Part shown: positions 9,231 to 18,705 of the stretch, piece by piece | Numbering within the stretch: the stretch's first letter is position 1 | Layout of the letters: each line of letters opens with the position of its first letter | Assembly (NCBI GenBank): GCA_031553215.1 | Contig: JAVBLW010000001.1 | Coordinates: 124,001-188,000 of the forward strand | Reading direction: 5' to 3' | Source: JAVBLW01 sp031553215 | GTDB lineage: Bacteria > Bacillota_I > Bacilli_A > Acholeplasmatales > Anaeroplasmataceae | Length of the DNA: 64,000 nt | Notes under the pieces: generated by a model | The model's database searches: none | Seen by the model: the letters and a program-made list of their open reading frames with translations, nothing else | Told to the model about the DNA's origin: nothing | Position numbers and translations under genes: made by a program

Positions 9231-10074
9231 AAGTCATCGCCCCTATTCTAATAGACCTAATGTCATTAATTATTATCGTATTGACTCTCTCTAAATCAAT
9301 TTCTCCACCACTAATAATAGCACCTCTTTTGCGAGCTATTTTTTCAATGATTTCTTCTGCTAATAATTCCTTAATTTCATCAAATTCTAAATTGTATCTA
9401 TCACATAAGTATTTCGGATATAAATTTACCATATATTTAACTGCTTGTAAAGCCACATAGTGCAAATCTACTATTTCGTCTTTTATTGAACCACAAATAG
9501 ATAATTTTACTCCAACTTCTTGATCCTCAAACTTAGGCCATAATATACCTGGTGTATCTAATAATTGTAATTCATCAGATATTTTTATCCAGGTTTGTCC
9601 TTTTGTAACTCCTGGTCTATCACCAGTTTTTGTAGCTTTTCTTTTACTTAATGTATTAATAAAGGTAGACTTACCAACATTTGGAATTCCAATTACTAAC
9701 GCTCTAATTCCTCGACTTGTTAATCCTCTAGCAATATCTTTTTCAATTTTATCTTTAAGTACTTTTCTCATATAAGGAACAATTTTATTGATATTATAAT
9801 TGTCAACACAATCTATATCAAGTGCAATTACTTGATCATTGGTTAAAGTATCAATCCATGCTTTTGTAGCCCTTGGATCTGCCATACTAGCCTTATTTAA
9901 TACAATTAATCTTGGTTTTTTACCAACTATATCATCAACCATTGGATTCTTTGATGCTAAAGGGATCCTTGCATCACGTAATTCAATGACAATATCAACA
10001 AGATTTATTTTTTCTTTTATTTCACGTCTTGCCTTAGCCATGTGGCCAGGAAACCATTGAATTACTGCTGCCAT
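9214..10074 (-). CDS. rbgA: ribosome biogenesis GTPase RbgA (YlqF)
   Basis: Circularly permuted GTPase needed for late 50S subunit assembly. In 286 aa the motifs come in the permuted order G4 (LNKASMAD), G1 (GIPNVGKSTFIN), G2 (the RPGVTKGQTW loop), G3 (DTPGILWP). The N-terminal IQWFPGHMAKARREI is the family hallmark, and a C-terminal helical domain follows. ATG at 10072-10074 has an AGGAG site. Its end overlaps the start of rnhB. Confidence 0.96.
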   Translation of the reverse strand: MAAVIQWFPGHMAKARREIKEKINLVDIVIELRDARIPLASKNPMVDDIVGKKPRLIVLNKASMADPRATKAWIDTLTNDQVIALDIDCVDNYNINKIVPYMRKVLKDKIEKDIARGLTSRGIRALVIGIPNVGKSTFINTLSKRKATKTGDRPGVTKGQTWIKISDELQLLDTPGILWPKFEDQEVGVKLSICGSIKDEIVDLHYVALQAVKYMVNLYPKYLCDRYNLEFDEIKELLAEEIIEKIARKRGAIISGGEIDLERVNTIIINDIRSIRIGAMTFEHSN

Positions 10075-10084
10075 AATTTTACTC

Positions 10085-10924
10085 CTAAAAAATCTTTATT
10101 TTTTTGAATGGAAACACTCTAAAAAAAGCAACTCCCAAAATATCTTCATTATAAATTAATCCTAAATTTCTACTATCATTACTTTGACCTGGTCCTCTAT
10201 TATCACCAAGTACTATAGAGAAACCTTTTGGTACTATATTATTTTTGATAGCTACATCATCAGTTTTATCTTTTACAGTCTGACAAATATTATCATACTC
10301 AATTTGATATATTTGTTCAATTTTTGATCCATTTACAACTAAATAGCCATCAATATATTCAACAGTATCTCCTGATATTGCAACAATTCTTTTTATATAT
10401 AGAGCCTCAGTTGCATAATAATGCTCATTTATATTAATAACTACTATATCATCTCTTTTTGGTGTATATCCCAGATGCCATACTAGTATTTTATCTCCAT
10501 TTGACAATGTTGAATTCATTGAATTTCCCTCAACCGTTGTTGGGGTAACTATAAATAATGTAATGAATGATATCATTATAATTGTCATTGATACAAACAT
10601 CGAAATATCATACTTTTTATATATCTTATAAAAAGTTTTTGTTTCAAGTGTCTTATCATTTTTATATATCTTTATAAGAACCATAAAAACTATCAGCAAC
10701 ATCAATACAATACCAGTTATAAAATAAAATATATTAGGACTAATAACAGAAAGCAATGACACTTTTTCATTAAATATAATACCAAACAATATTACAACAA
10801 AAATAATTATTGCTTTAATAAGAGCATTAGAAAATGTGTGACGAACAAGTGCTTCTCGCTTATCATCAATATTTTGGTCCTCTTTTATTAAATTTTCAAT
10901 TTCTTGTAATTCATTTTTTCTCAA
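10085..10924 (-). CDS. lepB: signal peptidase I, multi-spanning form
   Basis: Type I signal peptidase that cleaves Sec signal peptides outside the membrane. Catalytic Ser135 lies in VEGNSMNSTL, the general base Lys178 in YIKRIVAISGD, and GDNRGPGQSNDSRNLG is box E. 279 aa. Unlike SipS with one anchor, the N-terminal 130 residues contain three strongly hydrophobic segments (about 33-52, 62-85, 108-127) before the catalytic Ser. Start is TTG at 10922-10924 behind AAGGTG, two bases after the ftsK stop, so it is coupled to ftsK. Confidence 0.92.
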   Translation of the reverse strand: MRKNELQEIENLIKEDQNIDDKREALVRHTFSNALIKAIIIFVVILFGIIFNEKVSLLSVISPNIFYFITGIVLMLLIVFMVLIKIYKNDKTLETKTFYKIYKKYDISMFVSMTIIMISFITLFIVTPTTVEGNSMNSTLSNGDKILVWHLGYTPKRDDIVVININEHYYATEALYIKRIVAISGDTVEYIDGYLVVNGSKIEQIYQIEYDNICQTVKDKTDDVAIKNNIVPKGFSIVLGDNRGPGQSNDSRNLGLIYNEDILGVAFFRVFPFKKIKIF

Positions 10925-10926
10925 TA

Positions 10927-13104
10927 TTATTCACCTTGTTCAAATATATTCATTAATTCATCACTATTTACTAACATTTCTCTTCCTTTTGTACTGTTCT
11001 TAGATGATACTATTCCCATTTCCTCTAATGCAGATACAATACGCTGTGCTCTATTAAATCCTAATCCAAAACGTTGTGTTAATGCATTTATTGAGCAAGT
11101 TCCTGATTCTAGGAAATAGGCTGCGGCATCATAAAGCATTTCAACCGATTCTTGATTTGATTGTGTTCCACCAAAATTTTGTGAACTTGATTTTTTCTTT
11201 AAATCATCATGTGTAAATATGTAATCAGGTCCTGCTTGTTTTCTAATAAAATCAGTAACTGCATCAATTTCTGAATCAGAAATATATGCGCCTTGTAAAC
11301 GAACAGGAATATCTCCTTCTTTTATTAACATATCACCTTTTCCAAGTAATGACTCAGCTCCACCTTCATCAAGAATTGTAGCACTATCAATTTGTGAGAA
11401 CACCTTAAAAGCTATACGTGTTGGAATATTAGCCTTAATTGTACCTTTTACTACGTCAACTGTTGGACGTTGAGTCGCTACAATCAAGTGGATACCAGCT
11501 GCACGTGCCTTTTGAGTAAGACGCTTTATTGAGTCCTCAACATCGCTACTACAAACCATCATTAAGTCAGCTAACTCATCGATTACAATTATCATATAAG
11601 ACATTTTTTGGAGTGTTTTATCTTCACTTGCCTTACGGTTATAGTCTTTAATATTTCTAACACGATTTTCACTAAAGAATGCATATCTTCTATCCATCTC
11701 TTCACACGCCCATTTTAAGCTTTCACTTGCCATTTCTGGATCAGTTATTACGGGAGTAACTAAGTGAGGTAATTCGTTATAACTTATTAATTCAACAGTT
11801 TTAGGGTCTATTAATATTAGTTTCAAATCATCAGGTTTATTCCTCATTAATAAGCTGATTAGAATAGTATTCATACACACACTCTTACCACTATTAGTAG
11901 CTCCGCCTACAAGTCCATGAGGCATTTTATCTATATATGTATAAATTGCTTTTCCGTCAATATCCTTACCTAATGCTATTTTAAGTGGTTCTTCTCCAGC
12001 AATAAAATCGTCATTTACAACATCTCCAAAGCATACCATTTCAGCTTTATCATTAGGAACTTCTACTCCAACTGTTTTCTTACCAGGAATTGGCGCCTGA
12101 ATACGAAGAGTTCTAGCACCTAAGTTCATTTGGAATGTATCATACAAGTTAGCTATCTTTCTAACATTTACCCCTGATTGAAGTAATATTTCATATCTAG
12201 TAAAGGTAGGGCCTTTTGTATAGTTTATTACTTCTCCAGCAATATCAAAATCTATTAGTGTTTTATTTATTATTTCTTTCTTTTCCTCTAACCAATATGG
12301 CATTTCTTCTTCCACTTTAGATGATGATCTAAATATAGACAAAGGAGGAAGAGTATAATCTCTATATGGATCAACAATTTTTGGAAGAACAACTGAATTA
12401 GATTCAAACTTAACGGCAGGTTCATCCTCTTCAATATTATTATAATTAAATGTATTATCAATAATTTCTTCTTTTCTTGGTTCTACCACTTGATCATTTT
12501 TAAATAAAAATTCTGGAACTTTGATAGGATCTGGTTCAACATATTTAGGTTTAAAACTACCAAATTCATAATCTATATTCTGCTCATCATTAATAGTATG
12601 ATTTGTAAATACACCAAAATCAAACATACTTTCACTTGAATGCTCAAATCTTTCCTCTTCTTTACTTTTAGTATCTCCAAAAAATTCATTTTTATCTTGT
12701 ATAAAAGAAAATCCGATGTTTTCATTATTTGATGTATCTTTACCATCATTATTTGATTTTAATGGTGTTATATCGCTACCATATACTTGTCTTCTAGTCT
12801 CGTTATCAATCATTTGGAATTCAAAGTACTTTGTACCATATTTTTGAATCAATTCATCGTCAGTAATTAATTTTTTATCTTTATCTCTAAAAGCATCATA
12901 TGTTTTTCTAACATCCAATTCTACTTCTTTTGAAATATCTCTAACTAATATTGTATCCTTAACTTGAGAACCAAATAATGGTGAACCTATTTTGCTTTTT
13001 TTAAAGGAATCTTTAGATGTTTTTATTCCCTCATATCCTTCATCAATTTGGGGAATACGATAATTTGTATCAATCTTTTTGACTTCTTTCTTCTTTTTAA
13101 ACAT
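10927..13104 (-). CDS. FtsK/SpoIIIE family DNA translocase lacking the membrane domain
   Basis: Hexameric dsDNA motor for chromosome segregation. In 725 aa, residues 1 to about 270 form a charged, low-complexity linker with no hydrophobic segment. Then come the alpha and beta motor domains with Walker A GATNSGKSVCMN, LILIDPKTVEL, Walker B-like MIVIDELADLMM and TQRPTVDVVKG. A gamma winged helix ends the protein (RFGLGFNRAQRIVSALEEMG). Family members normally start with four TM helices; none are present here. The upstream gene at 13113-13922 encodes a protein with an N-terminal hydrophobic segment and ends 9 bases before this start. Start ATG 13102-13104 with AGGGA. Confidence 0.93.
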   Translation of the reverse strand: MFKKKKEVKKIDTNYRIPQIDEGYEGIKTSKDSFKKSKIGSPLFGSQVKDTILVRDISKEVELDVRKTYDAFRDKDKKLITDDELIQKYGTKYFEFQMIDNETRRQVYGSDITPLKSNNDGKDTSNNENIGFSFIQDKNEFFGDTKSKEEERFEHSSESMFDFGVFTNHTINDEQNIDYEFGSFKPKYVEPDPIKVPEFLFKNDQVVEPRKEEIIDNTFNYNNIEEDEPAVKFESNSVVLPKIVDPYRDYTLPPLSIFRSSSKVEEEMPYWLEEKKEIINKTLIDFDIAGEVINYTKGPTFTRYEILLQSGVNVRKIANLYDTFQMNLGARTLRIQAPIPGKKTVGVEVPNDKAEMVCFGDVVNDDFIAGEEPLKIALGKDIDGKAIYTYIDKMPHGLVGGATNSGKSVCMNTILISLLMRNKPDDLKLILIDPKTVELISYNELPHLVTPVITDPEMASESLKWACEEMDRRYAFFSENRVRNIKDYNRKASEDKTLQKMSYMIIVIDELADLMMVCSSDVEDSIKRLTQKARAAGIHLIVATQRPTVDVVKGTIKANIPTRIAFKVFSQIDSATILDEGGAESLLGKGDMLIKEGDIPVRLQGAYISDSEIDAVTDFIRKQAGPDYIFTHDDLKKKSSSQNFGGTQSNQESVEMLYDAAAYFLESGTCSINALTQRFGLGFNRAQRIVSALEEMGIVSSKNSTKGREMLVNSDELMNIFEQGE

Positions 13105-13112
13105 ATTATTCC

Positions 13113-13922
13113 CTACTTTCTCTTTTTAGTTTCTACTATTTGAGTTTCTTCTTCATCTTCAACGTTATCAATATCATCCTTAACTTCATTTATTAATTCA
13201 TTTACGCCGCTATCAATTTCTGCCTCAACATTAAAAACACTCTTAGAATATATTTTAAATGTTTCTTCACCACAAATACCTATAATAATAACGCATAATT
13301 TCTTTAGAATAACATCCGTAGCTGTACTAACAATAGCTTTTCTAGCCCAATAAATAGGATTAACTACATTAACTACGCTTTTAGCAGCTTTTAGTGCTTC
13401 AGCTATCTTATATTTTTTTGTTGCTTTTACAAGTGGATGATCCTCAACCGTTTGTTTTACTTCTCCCAAACTAACAATTGTTGATATCTTCATTTTTCTA
13501 AAAAATCTTAATCCTCTATAATTCAAAACTTCGTCAAGACGCTTTGATATATATACCCCTAACAATAATAATTCATCTATACTTAATTCCAGTAATGGAT
13601 GCTTACTATTAGGAAAAAACTTAATTGCTATATTTTTTACTAATTCTGTAGATAAATCTCTACAGTGTGCGATAAGAGAATTCTCTCCACGCAATTTTTT
13701 ATCTTTAAACATGATTTGTGTTTCATTAATCATGTCCTCTATTTCTTTACTAGTAACATCTTTTACAGACGTTCTTACTATGTACTTTTTACTTCTCATT
13801 GTACTTAAAACTACAACTAGATAAAGTAATGCAAAAATAGCTAGCCCTATCGCTACCCCAAATAGAAAACTAAATATTAATGATAAATTTACTTCAATAA
13901 AGCCTAGTTTAAATAAAAACAC
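13113..13922 (-). CDS. unrecognised membrane-anchored protein upstream of ftsK
   Basis: 269 aa, family not recognised. Residues 1-45 contain a long hydrophobic stretch compatible with one or two TM helices, followed by a soluble region of charged helices. A second weaker hydrophobic patch is near 205-225, and the last 35 residues are very acidic. Start is GTG at 13920-13922 behind AGAGGCG. The tight linkage to the membrane-free ftsK-like gene suggests the products may work together, perhaps this one giving the motor a membrane attachment; that is inference only. Confidence 0.6.
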   Translation of the reverse strand: MFLFKLGFIEVNLSLIFSFLFGVAIGLAIFALLYLVVVLSTMRSKKYIVRTSVKDVTSKEIEDMINETQIMFKDKKLRGENSLIAHCRDLSTELVKNIAIKFFPNSKHPLLELSIDELLLLGVYISKRLDEVLNYRGLRFFRKMKISTIVSLGEVKQTVEDHPLVKATKKYKIAEALKAAKSVVNVVNPIYWARKAIVSTATDVILKKLCVIIIGICGEETFKIYSKSVFNVEAEIDSGVNELINEVKDDIDNVEDEEETQIVETKKRK

Positions 13923-13975
13923 ATTAATCGCCTCTTTATTATTATATAATAATTTTCACTTCAATAAAAGAAATA

Positions 13976-14005
13976 ATTGCATTTATCGCGAAAGTATGCA
14001 ATAAT
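13976..14005 (+). promoter_or_regulatory. promoter of the HAD gene with overlapping inverted repeat
   Basis: TTGCAT (13977-13982), 17 bases, AATAAT (14000-14005) fits a sigma-A promoter on the plus strand. A 7-bp inverted repeat (ATTGCAT 13976-13982 / ATGCAAT 13996-14002) covers both boxes and could be an operator. Confidence 0.5.
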
Positions 14006-14026
14006 TTTCCTAAGTGAGGTATAAAT

Positions 14027-14845
14027 ATGGATAAAAAAATGATTGTCATTGATTTAGATGGTACATTATTAACAAAAGAAAACTTAATACCTAGTACTAC
14101 TATTGACTATCTAAATTCATTAATTACCAAAGGACATATCATTGTTTTAGCAAGTGGAAGACCTTATAGATCAATAATGAATTTTGCAAAAAACTTTCCA
14201 GCAAATCTTCCAATAATATCTGAAAATGGAGCATTTATTGGCTCTTTGGATAAAAGCTTATCTACTATCATAAAAAGCTTTAAAAAAGATGTTTTCTTAA
14301 AACTTTTCACAGAAAATAAGGAAATCATTAATAATGCTTTTTATTCTGTATTTGATTATGCTTATATATATAATTATACTCCTAAATTAAATGGTTTTTA
14401 TCACATCGACAAAGATACGAAGGTTATTGAAAAGAGCTATGACGAAATCGAAGATTTATTACCACCAAATGGAATTCTTTTTATAATAAAAAGTGAATTT
14501 AGAAATAAATTTGAAGAATACATAGATGATAATTTCTCAGGTTCTATTAAATATAGATGTATGGGTTATGATACAAAAAATGCTGTTTATGAAGTTTCAC
14601 AATCAGTTATCAGTAAAGCCTATGCAATCGAGAAACTACTCAAACACTATGACTTATCAAACTATGATTTAATTGCAATTGGTGATGGAGAAAACGATAT
14701 AGATATGCTTAAAATTGCTAAAGTATCAGTAGCAATGAAAAATGCTTCTAATATTGTAAAACAAAATGCTTCTTTTATTACAGAATATGATAATAATAAT
14801 GAAGGCGTAAGGTGTTTCTTAGAAAACTATTTCTCAGAAAACTAA
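14027..14845 (+). CDS. Cof-type HAD-superfamily hydrolase
   Basis: Cytosolic haloacid-dehalogenase-type phosphatase of the Cof/YidA subfamily, usually acting on sugar phosphates or similar small metabolites. Motif I DLDGTLLT (about 9-16) holds the nucleophile Asp. LASGRP is motif II, the conserved Lys lies in the QSVISKAYAI segment and GDGENDIDML is motif IV. 272 aa with the C2b cap between motifs II and III. ATG has a GTGAGG site. It is the only gene on its strand in this area and has its own promoter and terminator. Exact substrate unknown. Confidence 0.92.
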   Translation: MDKKMIVIDLDGTLLTKENLIPSTTIDYLNSLITKGHIIVLASGRPYRSIMNFAKNFPANLPIISENGAFIGSLDKSLSTIIKSFKKDVFLKLFTENKEIINNAFYSVFDYAYIYNYTPKLNGFYHIDKDTKVIEKSYDEIEDLLPPNGILFIIKSEFRNKFEEYIDDNFSGSIKYRCMGYDTKNAVYEVSQSVISKAYAIEKLLKHYDLSNYDLIAIGDGENDIDMLKIAKVSVAMKNASNIVKQNASFITEYDNNNEGVRCFLENYFSEN

Positions 14846-14849
14846 TAAT

Positions 14850-14894
14850 AATAATAAAATGGATAGTTCAAATTGAATTATCCATTTTATTATT
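14850..14894. terminator. bidirectional terminator between HAD gene and Imm5-like gene
   Basis: Sixteen-base perfect inverted repeat (14850-14865 / 14879-14894). It is A-rich on one side and T-rich on the other, so it can end both convergent transcripts. It overlaps the stop of the minus-strand gene. Confidence 0.85.
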
Positions 14895-15417
14895 AGCAAT
14901 TCCATTTTATTTTAACTGGATTTTCTTCTTTCTCGACAGAAATCCTTAATAATGATTCCTTCATCTTAATACATTCATCTATTGCGACAGTATCAATTAA
15001 TTCTAACGATGCATTAACTCCCACCTTATAATAAGCAATCATTAATGCACCATAAAGAACAATACCTAATGAAGTTGGAGGATTATATAACGAAGTAATT
15101 GCCGATGCAATCGCTCTTATAGAACCTTCAGCAATAATATTATCTTTAATCTCCTTCGCAAGATTTCTGCATATTATTACTTCACTTTTAATATCTTGGA
15201 TACTTCTCTTACCGTCAAGAAATTCTTCTGCTTTTATAATAGCAGCACTAGGTCTATTATCGTCAGGGAAATACTCATTCCATATCGGAATAATATTTTC
15301 TTTGGCATAAGTTATGCACCACTTTGAAATAGTCTCTTTACTTTGCTTCTCAATAAGCTGCATAATCTCTTGAATATATAGGGCATTTATATCCGATAGC
15401 ATTCTTCGCTTAACCAT
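14893..15417 (-). CDS. Imm5-like putative immunity protein (orphan)
   Basis: About 174 aa, all-helical. The segment from the WC..YAKENIIPIWNEYFPDD motif through RPSAAIIKAEEFLDGK, with later Ala/Ile-rich helices, resembles the Imm5-like immunity family of polymorphic-toxin systems, which otherwise occurs as a lone gene of unknown role. Recognition is from memory of that motif pattern, so moderate. The frame opens at a TTG (15433-15435) without a ribosome-binding site; ATG at 15415-15417 behind GGTGGAG is preferred. It follows the MutS-like gene by 32 bases. No toxin gene is adjacent. Confidence 0.55.
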   Translation of the reverse strand: MVKRRMLSDINALYIQEIMQLIEKQSKETISKWCITYAKENIIPIWNEYFPDDNRPSAAIIKAEEFLDGKRSIQDIKSEVIICRNLAKEIKDNIIAEGSIRAIASAITSLYNPPTSLGIVLYGALMIAYYKVGVNASLELIDTVAIDECIKMKESLLRISVEKEENPVKIKWNC

Positions 15418-15449
15418 AACTCCACCATCTTTCAATAAAAGGATAAGAT

Positions 15450-17222
15450 TTATTTTTTGTCCATTATACCAGCGAGTCTAAGTAAATAAATAGCATTCTT
15501 AGTGGTACTTTTACCTTCTCTTATTTTATAATCAAAAATAATTTTATCATTTTCATAATGTTCTAAGAAATGATAATTTTTTACTTTTTTAATATCACAT
15601 AATTCAAAATCATGTGTTGTTATAATAGTAAGTATTTTAGGTTTATTTAATTTATGTGCAACTTCAGTAGCACCAACTATACGATCTATAGTATTAGTGC
15701 CTTTGAATATTTCATCTATTAATACTAACATTGGCTTATCAGAAGCAACATAATCAATTATTTCTTTTATTCTTAATACTTCACCATAGAAGGTTGATAT
15801 TCCACTACTAACGTCATCAACAACCTTCATAGAAGTAAATAACTTATAGAAACAAGCATTAAAATCTGTTGCACATGTATATGTACCTGCCTTAAATAAT
15901 AAATAATTCAATCCTATACTTCTCATGAATGTCGTTTTACCACTCATATTAGACCCAGTTACTATATTCATTCCTGTTAATCTGAAATCATTTGAAACGG
16001 CCTTTTCTTCTTCAATAAGTGGATGTTTTATATCATTAAAGGAAAATTCTAAATTGTATTTAGGCATACAAGTAACTTCTTTTACATATTTAATTGTAGC
16101 TAGTGAATACAAAGCTTCTATTTTACCTATTGACTCTATTGCATCTCTCATTTGTGCCATATATTTCTTTTGCCATTTTGTATATAATATAAGCACCCAT
16201 GTATCTAATGATATCGTAGAATTAACTAATATATTAAATAAAACATTTCTTCTACTTGAAATAATATTATTAAGAATATTAAATTTTTTAATTGCTTCAC
16301 TATCTAATTTTTTTACCTCATCTTGGTATTTTAGAAGTAATTTACTTTCATATTTAGTATTAATTATTCTATTTATTACGTGATCAAATCCATAAAATTG
16401 ATTATTAATAGGAATTAAATTTTCCTGAACAATTCGTATTTCACTAACGATAACATTTGTTAATACAAAACCTATAATAAGAGAACATAAGAAAACATTA
16501 TAATTAATTACTCCAACAATAGATAGAATAAGGGTAGTAATATTAAGCAAAATGAATATTATTCCACTTATAATAGACCACTTTTTATAATTAATTTGAT
16601 TACTAATTAAGTTTAGAGCATTATCCATGCTTGAAACTCTATTATCTTCATTCTTTTTATTATATTTTCTTAAAGCAACTTCAAATGATAAATGTTCGTC
16701 TAGATCACTTGATAATTCTTTAATGGCTTCCTGTCTCATTTCTAATTCTGATAATGAAACATCTCTATCTTTTAAACTATTTGCAAAATTCAATCTCCCA
16801 TACGCTGTACGAGAAATATTAAGGTATTGATATATTGATGCTCTCCCAAATAAATCCAAATCAGTTTGATAATATTCTTGATTATCTTTAAATTCAATAC
16901 CAGTATCACTAAAATGTTTCCACTTCACATCAGTTCTTGATATATGATCATTTATACAAGCTATTTTATATTCCAAATTTTCTTCTATCTTATATTCCTT
17001 ACTATGGAAGATAACTGTAATTATAAAAAATACTACTAATAAAGAGTCTATAATTATAGCAATATTTTTAATATTGGAATCCACATAAAAAATTAAGAAT
17101 AAAATTGCAATAAAACAAAATAAAATTATCGTTCTAATAGTAGAAAATTTCTTTGTTTTATTTTTTTGTATATTTAATTCAGCTTCTAATCGTTCTTTAG
17201 TCTTTTTTAAATTATCCTTCAT
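15450..17222 (-). CDS. membrane-anchored MutS-family ATPase
   Basis: 590 aa MutS homologue without the mismatch-recognition domain (no N-terminal Phe-x-Glu). Two hydrophobic segments lie at about 28-68 and another pair near 215-255. Then a helical core precedes the MutS C-terminal ATPase: Walker A GSNMSGKTTFMR (about 420), Walker B LVLIDEIFKGTNTIDR, and TTHD. The family normally has GPNMSGKST. Such TM-bearing MutS-like proteins are widespread in Firmicutes and Bacteroidota but functionally obscure; canonical mismatch repair is unlikely. The start overlaps recX by 11 bases. Confidence 0.8.
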   Translation of the reverse strand: MKDNLKKTKERLEAELNIQKNKTKKFSTIRTIILFCFIAILFLIFYVDSNIKNIAIIIDSLLVVFFIITVIFHSKEYKIEENLEYKIACINDHISRTDVKWKHFSDTGIEFKDNQEYYQTDLDLFGRASIYQYLNISRTAYGRLNFANSLKDRDVSLSELEMRQEAIKELSSDLDEHLSFEVALRKYNKKNEDNRVSSMDNALNLISNQINYKKWSIISGIIFILLNITTLILSIVGVINYNVFLCSLIIGFVLTNVIVSEIRIVQENLIPINNQFYGFDHVINRIINTKYESKLLLKYQDEVKKLDSEAIKKFNILNNIISSRRNVLFNILVNSTISLDTWVLILYTKWQKKYMAQMRDAIESIGKIEALYSLATIKYVKEVTCMPKYNLEFSFNDIKHPLIEEEKAVSNDFRLTGMNIVTGSNMSGKTTFMRSIGLNYLLFKAGTYTCATDFNACFYKLFTSMKVVDDVSSGISTFYGEVLRIKEIIDYVASDKPMLVLIDEIFKGTNTIDRIVGATEVAHKLNKPKILTIITTHDFELCDIKKVKNYHFLEHYENDKIIFDYKIREGKSTTKNAIYLLRLAGIMDKK

Positions 17223-17841
17223 TAAAACATACCTTTTTGACTACCATATATATAACATCATAGTCATACCCTCTGCTTTGTAAATATTTTTTTAGTTTTA
17301 ATTCTCTTGTTTGATTATCATATTTCATATAATTTCTAAGTTGTTTGGTCGCAATAATGATTGCATTATTTTCATATTCTTCTTTTTCAATTTCTAATAA
17401 AGCATTATTTATATATTCTTCTTTAATACCATATTGCTTAATTTTATAATTTATTAGTTTATTTCCATAACCTTCATTTACTAAATGATTAACATAATCT
17501 TTAGTGTATGATTCATCATCTATATATTTATTTTCTTCAAAATTTTTGATTATTCTATTGATTATACTTTTATCTATTTCTTTTTGTTCAAGATATTTCT
17601 TTACTTGATAACTAGATTTTGCTCCATTTGAAATATATTTAATAGCCTTTTCATATGCTATAAAATACATTATTTCAGTATTTATTTCATTAAGTAAATC
17701 AAGTTCTATTTCTTTGTCTTTAACTAATCTATAATTCACAACTATATCTTCTTTTACAAGAAGTACTTCGTCATTTGATAATACAATTTCATAGTTTTTA
17801 TTCTTCATCATTTTAGATGATATAACTTTAATTTTATCCAT
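17212..17841 (-). CDS. recX: RecX family regulatory protein
   Basis: Modulator of RecA filaments made of three-helix repeats. The 209 aa product has the typical layout: a short beta-rich start, then repeats with KYISNGAKSSYQVKKYLEQKEID, YIDDESYTKDYVNHLVNEGYG and a C-terminal KLKKYLQSRGYDYDVI, each cut here for brevity but all visible. The ATG overlaps the yitT stop by one base and the end overlaps the MutS-like start, so prfB-yitT-recX-mutS-like read as one unit. recA is not in the window. Confidence 0.85.
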   Translation of the reverse strand: MDKIKVISSKMMKNKNYEIVLSNDEVLLVKEDIVVNYRLVKDKEIELDLLNEINTEIMYFIAYEKAIKYISNGAKSSYQVKKYLEQKEIDKSIINRIIKNFEENKYIDDESYTKDYVNHLVNEGYGNKLINYKIKQYGIKEEYINNALLEIEKEEYENNAIIIATKQLRNYMKYDNQTRELKLKKYLQSRGYDYDVIYMVVKKVCFNEG

Positions 17842-18704
17842 TATTTATCATAATTACCTGCGACTTCCTTGGTTTGTGTCATAAAGGCAAAAGCTTCTAC
17901 ATCTATTTGATTAATATATGTATTTAGCTTATACGATTGGCTCTTATTAAGAGTACAAATAAGCATACTCTTTTCGTCCTTATTATATCCACCTTTTACT
18001 TCACATTCTGTTACTCCACGACCTATTTTTTCATAAATCATTTTTTTCATTTCTTCAGGGTGTTTTGTTATTATATATGCCGTTCTTCGACTTTTTGCAT
18101 TCAGTGCAATATAATCAACTAAATAACCAACATATATAACTGTAACTATTCCATATATAACTTTTTCTATATCAAAGAAAAAAGCTCCTTTAAATGCAAA
18201 TCCACCTACACCAATAACTAATACATCTGTTAAATACATAGCTATTGAATATGGTATAAACAAATATTTACTCATAATCTTTTGAACTATATCCATACCA
18301 CCAGTTGTTCCATGATTTCTAAAGCATATTCCAAGACCAATTGCTGATAAGGTTCCACCTGCAACTGCCGCAACTAAATAAGGCGTTTGAACACCATTTT
18401 TAAAGAAAAAGTTTGGATCAAATAAACGTTCAAATATAAAAACTATTAACGGGAACAAAATAGATGAATAGGCAGTTTTTACAAAGAAATCCTTGCCTAA
18501 TGCAAAATATCCAATAATTAACAAGGTTCCATTAACAATTAATAAAAATATTGATATACTAAATGGTAAAAACTCTTCAACTATTATTGATATCCCATTT
18601 ACTCCACCAGTTACCAATCCAGTAGGTAAATAAAGAAAATAATAAGCTATTGCGATTAATAATACACCAAGAGATATTTGCAAATATTGAGAAATTTTTT
18701 TCAT
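17841..18704 (-). CDS. YitT family membrane protein
   Basis: 287 aa integral membrane protein with five to six hydrophobic helices (DUF161/YitT_membrane), containing GLVTGGVNGISI and RNHGTTGGMDIV. A cytosolic C-terminal DUF2179 domain follows (about 215-287; RRTAYIITKHPEEM and GGYNKDEKSMLIC). The function of the family is unsettled; transporter or sensor roles have been proposed. It lies between prfB (1-base gap) and recX (1-base overlap). Confidence 0.9.
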   Translation of the reverse strand: MKKISQYLQISLGVLLIAIAYYFLYLPTGLVTGGVNGISIIVEEFLPFSISIFLLIVNGTLLIIGYFALGKDFFVKTAYSSILFPLIVFIFERLFDPNFFFKNGVQTPYLVAAVAGGTLSAIGLGICFRNHGTTGGMDIVQKIMSKYLFIPYSIAMYLTDVLVIGVGGFAFKGAFFFDIEKVIYGIVTVIYVGYLVDYIALNAKSRRTAYIITKHPEEMKKMIYEKIGRGVTECEVKGGYNKDEKSMLICTLNKSQSYKLNTYINQIDVEAFAFMTQTKEVAGNYDK

Positions 18705-18705
18705 T

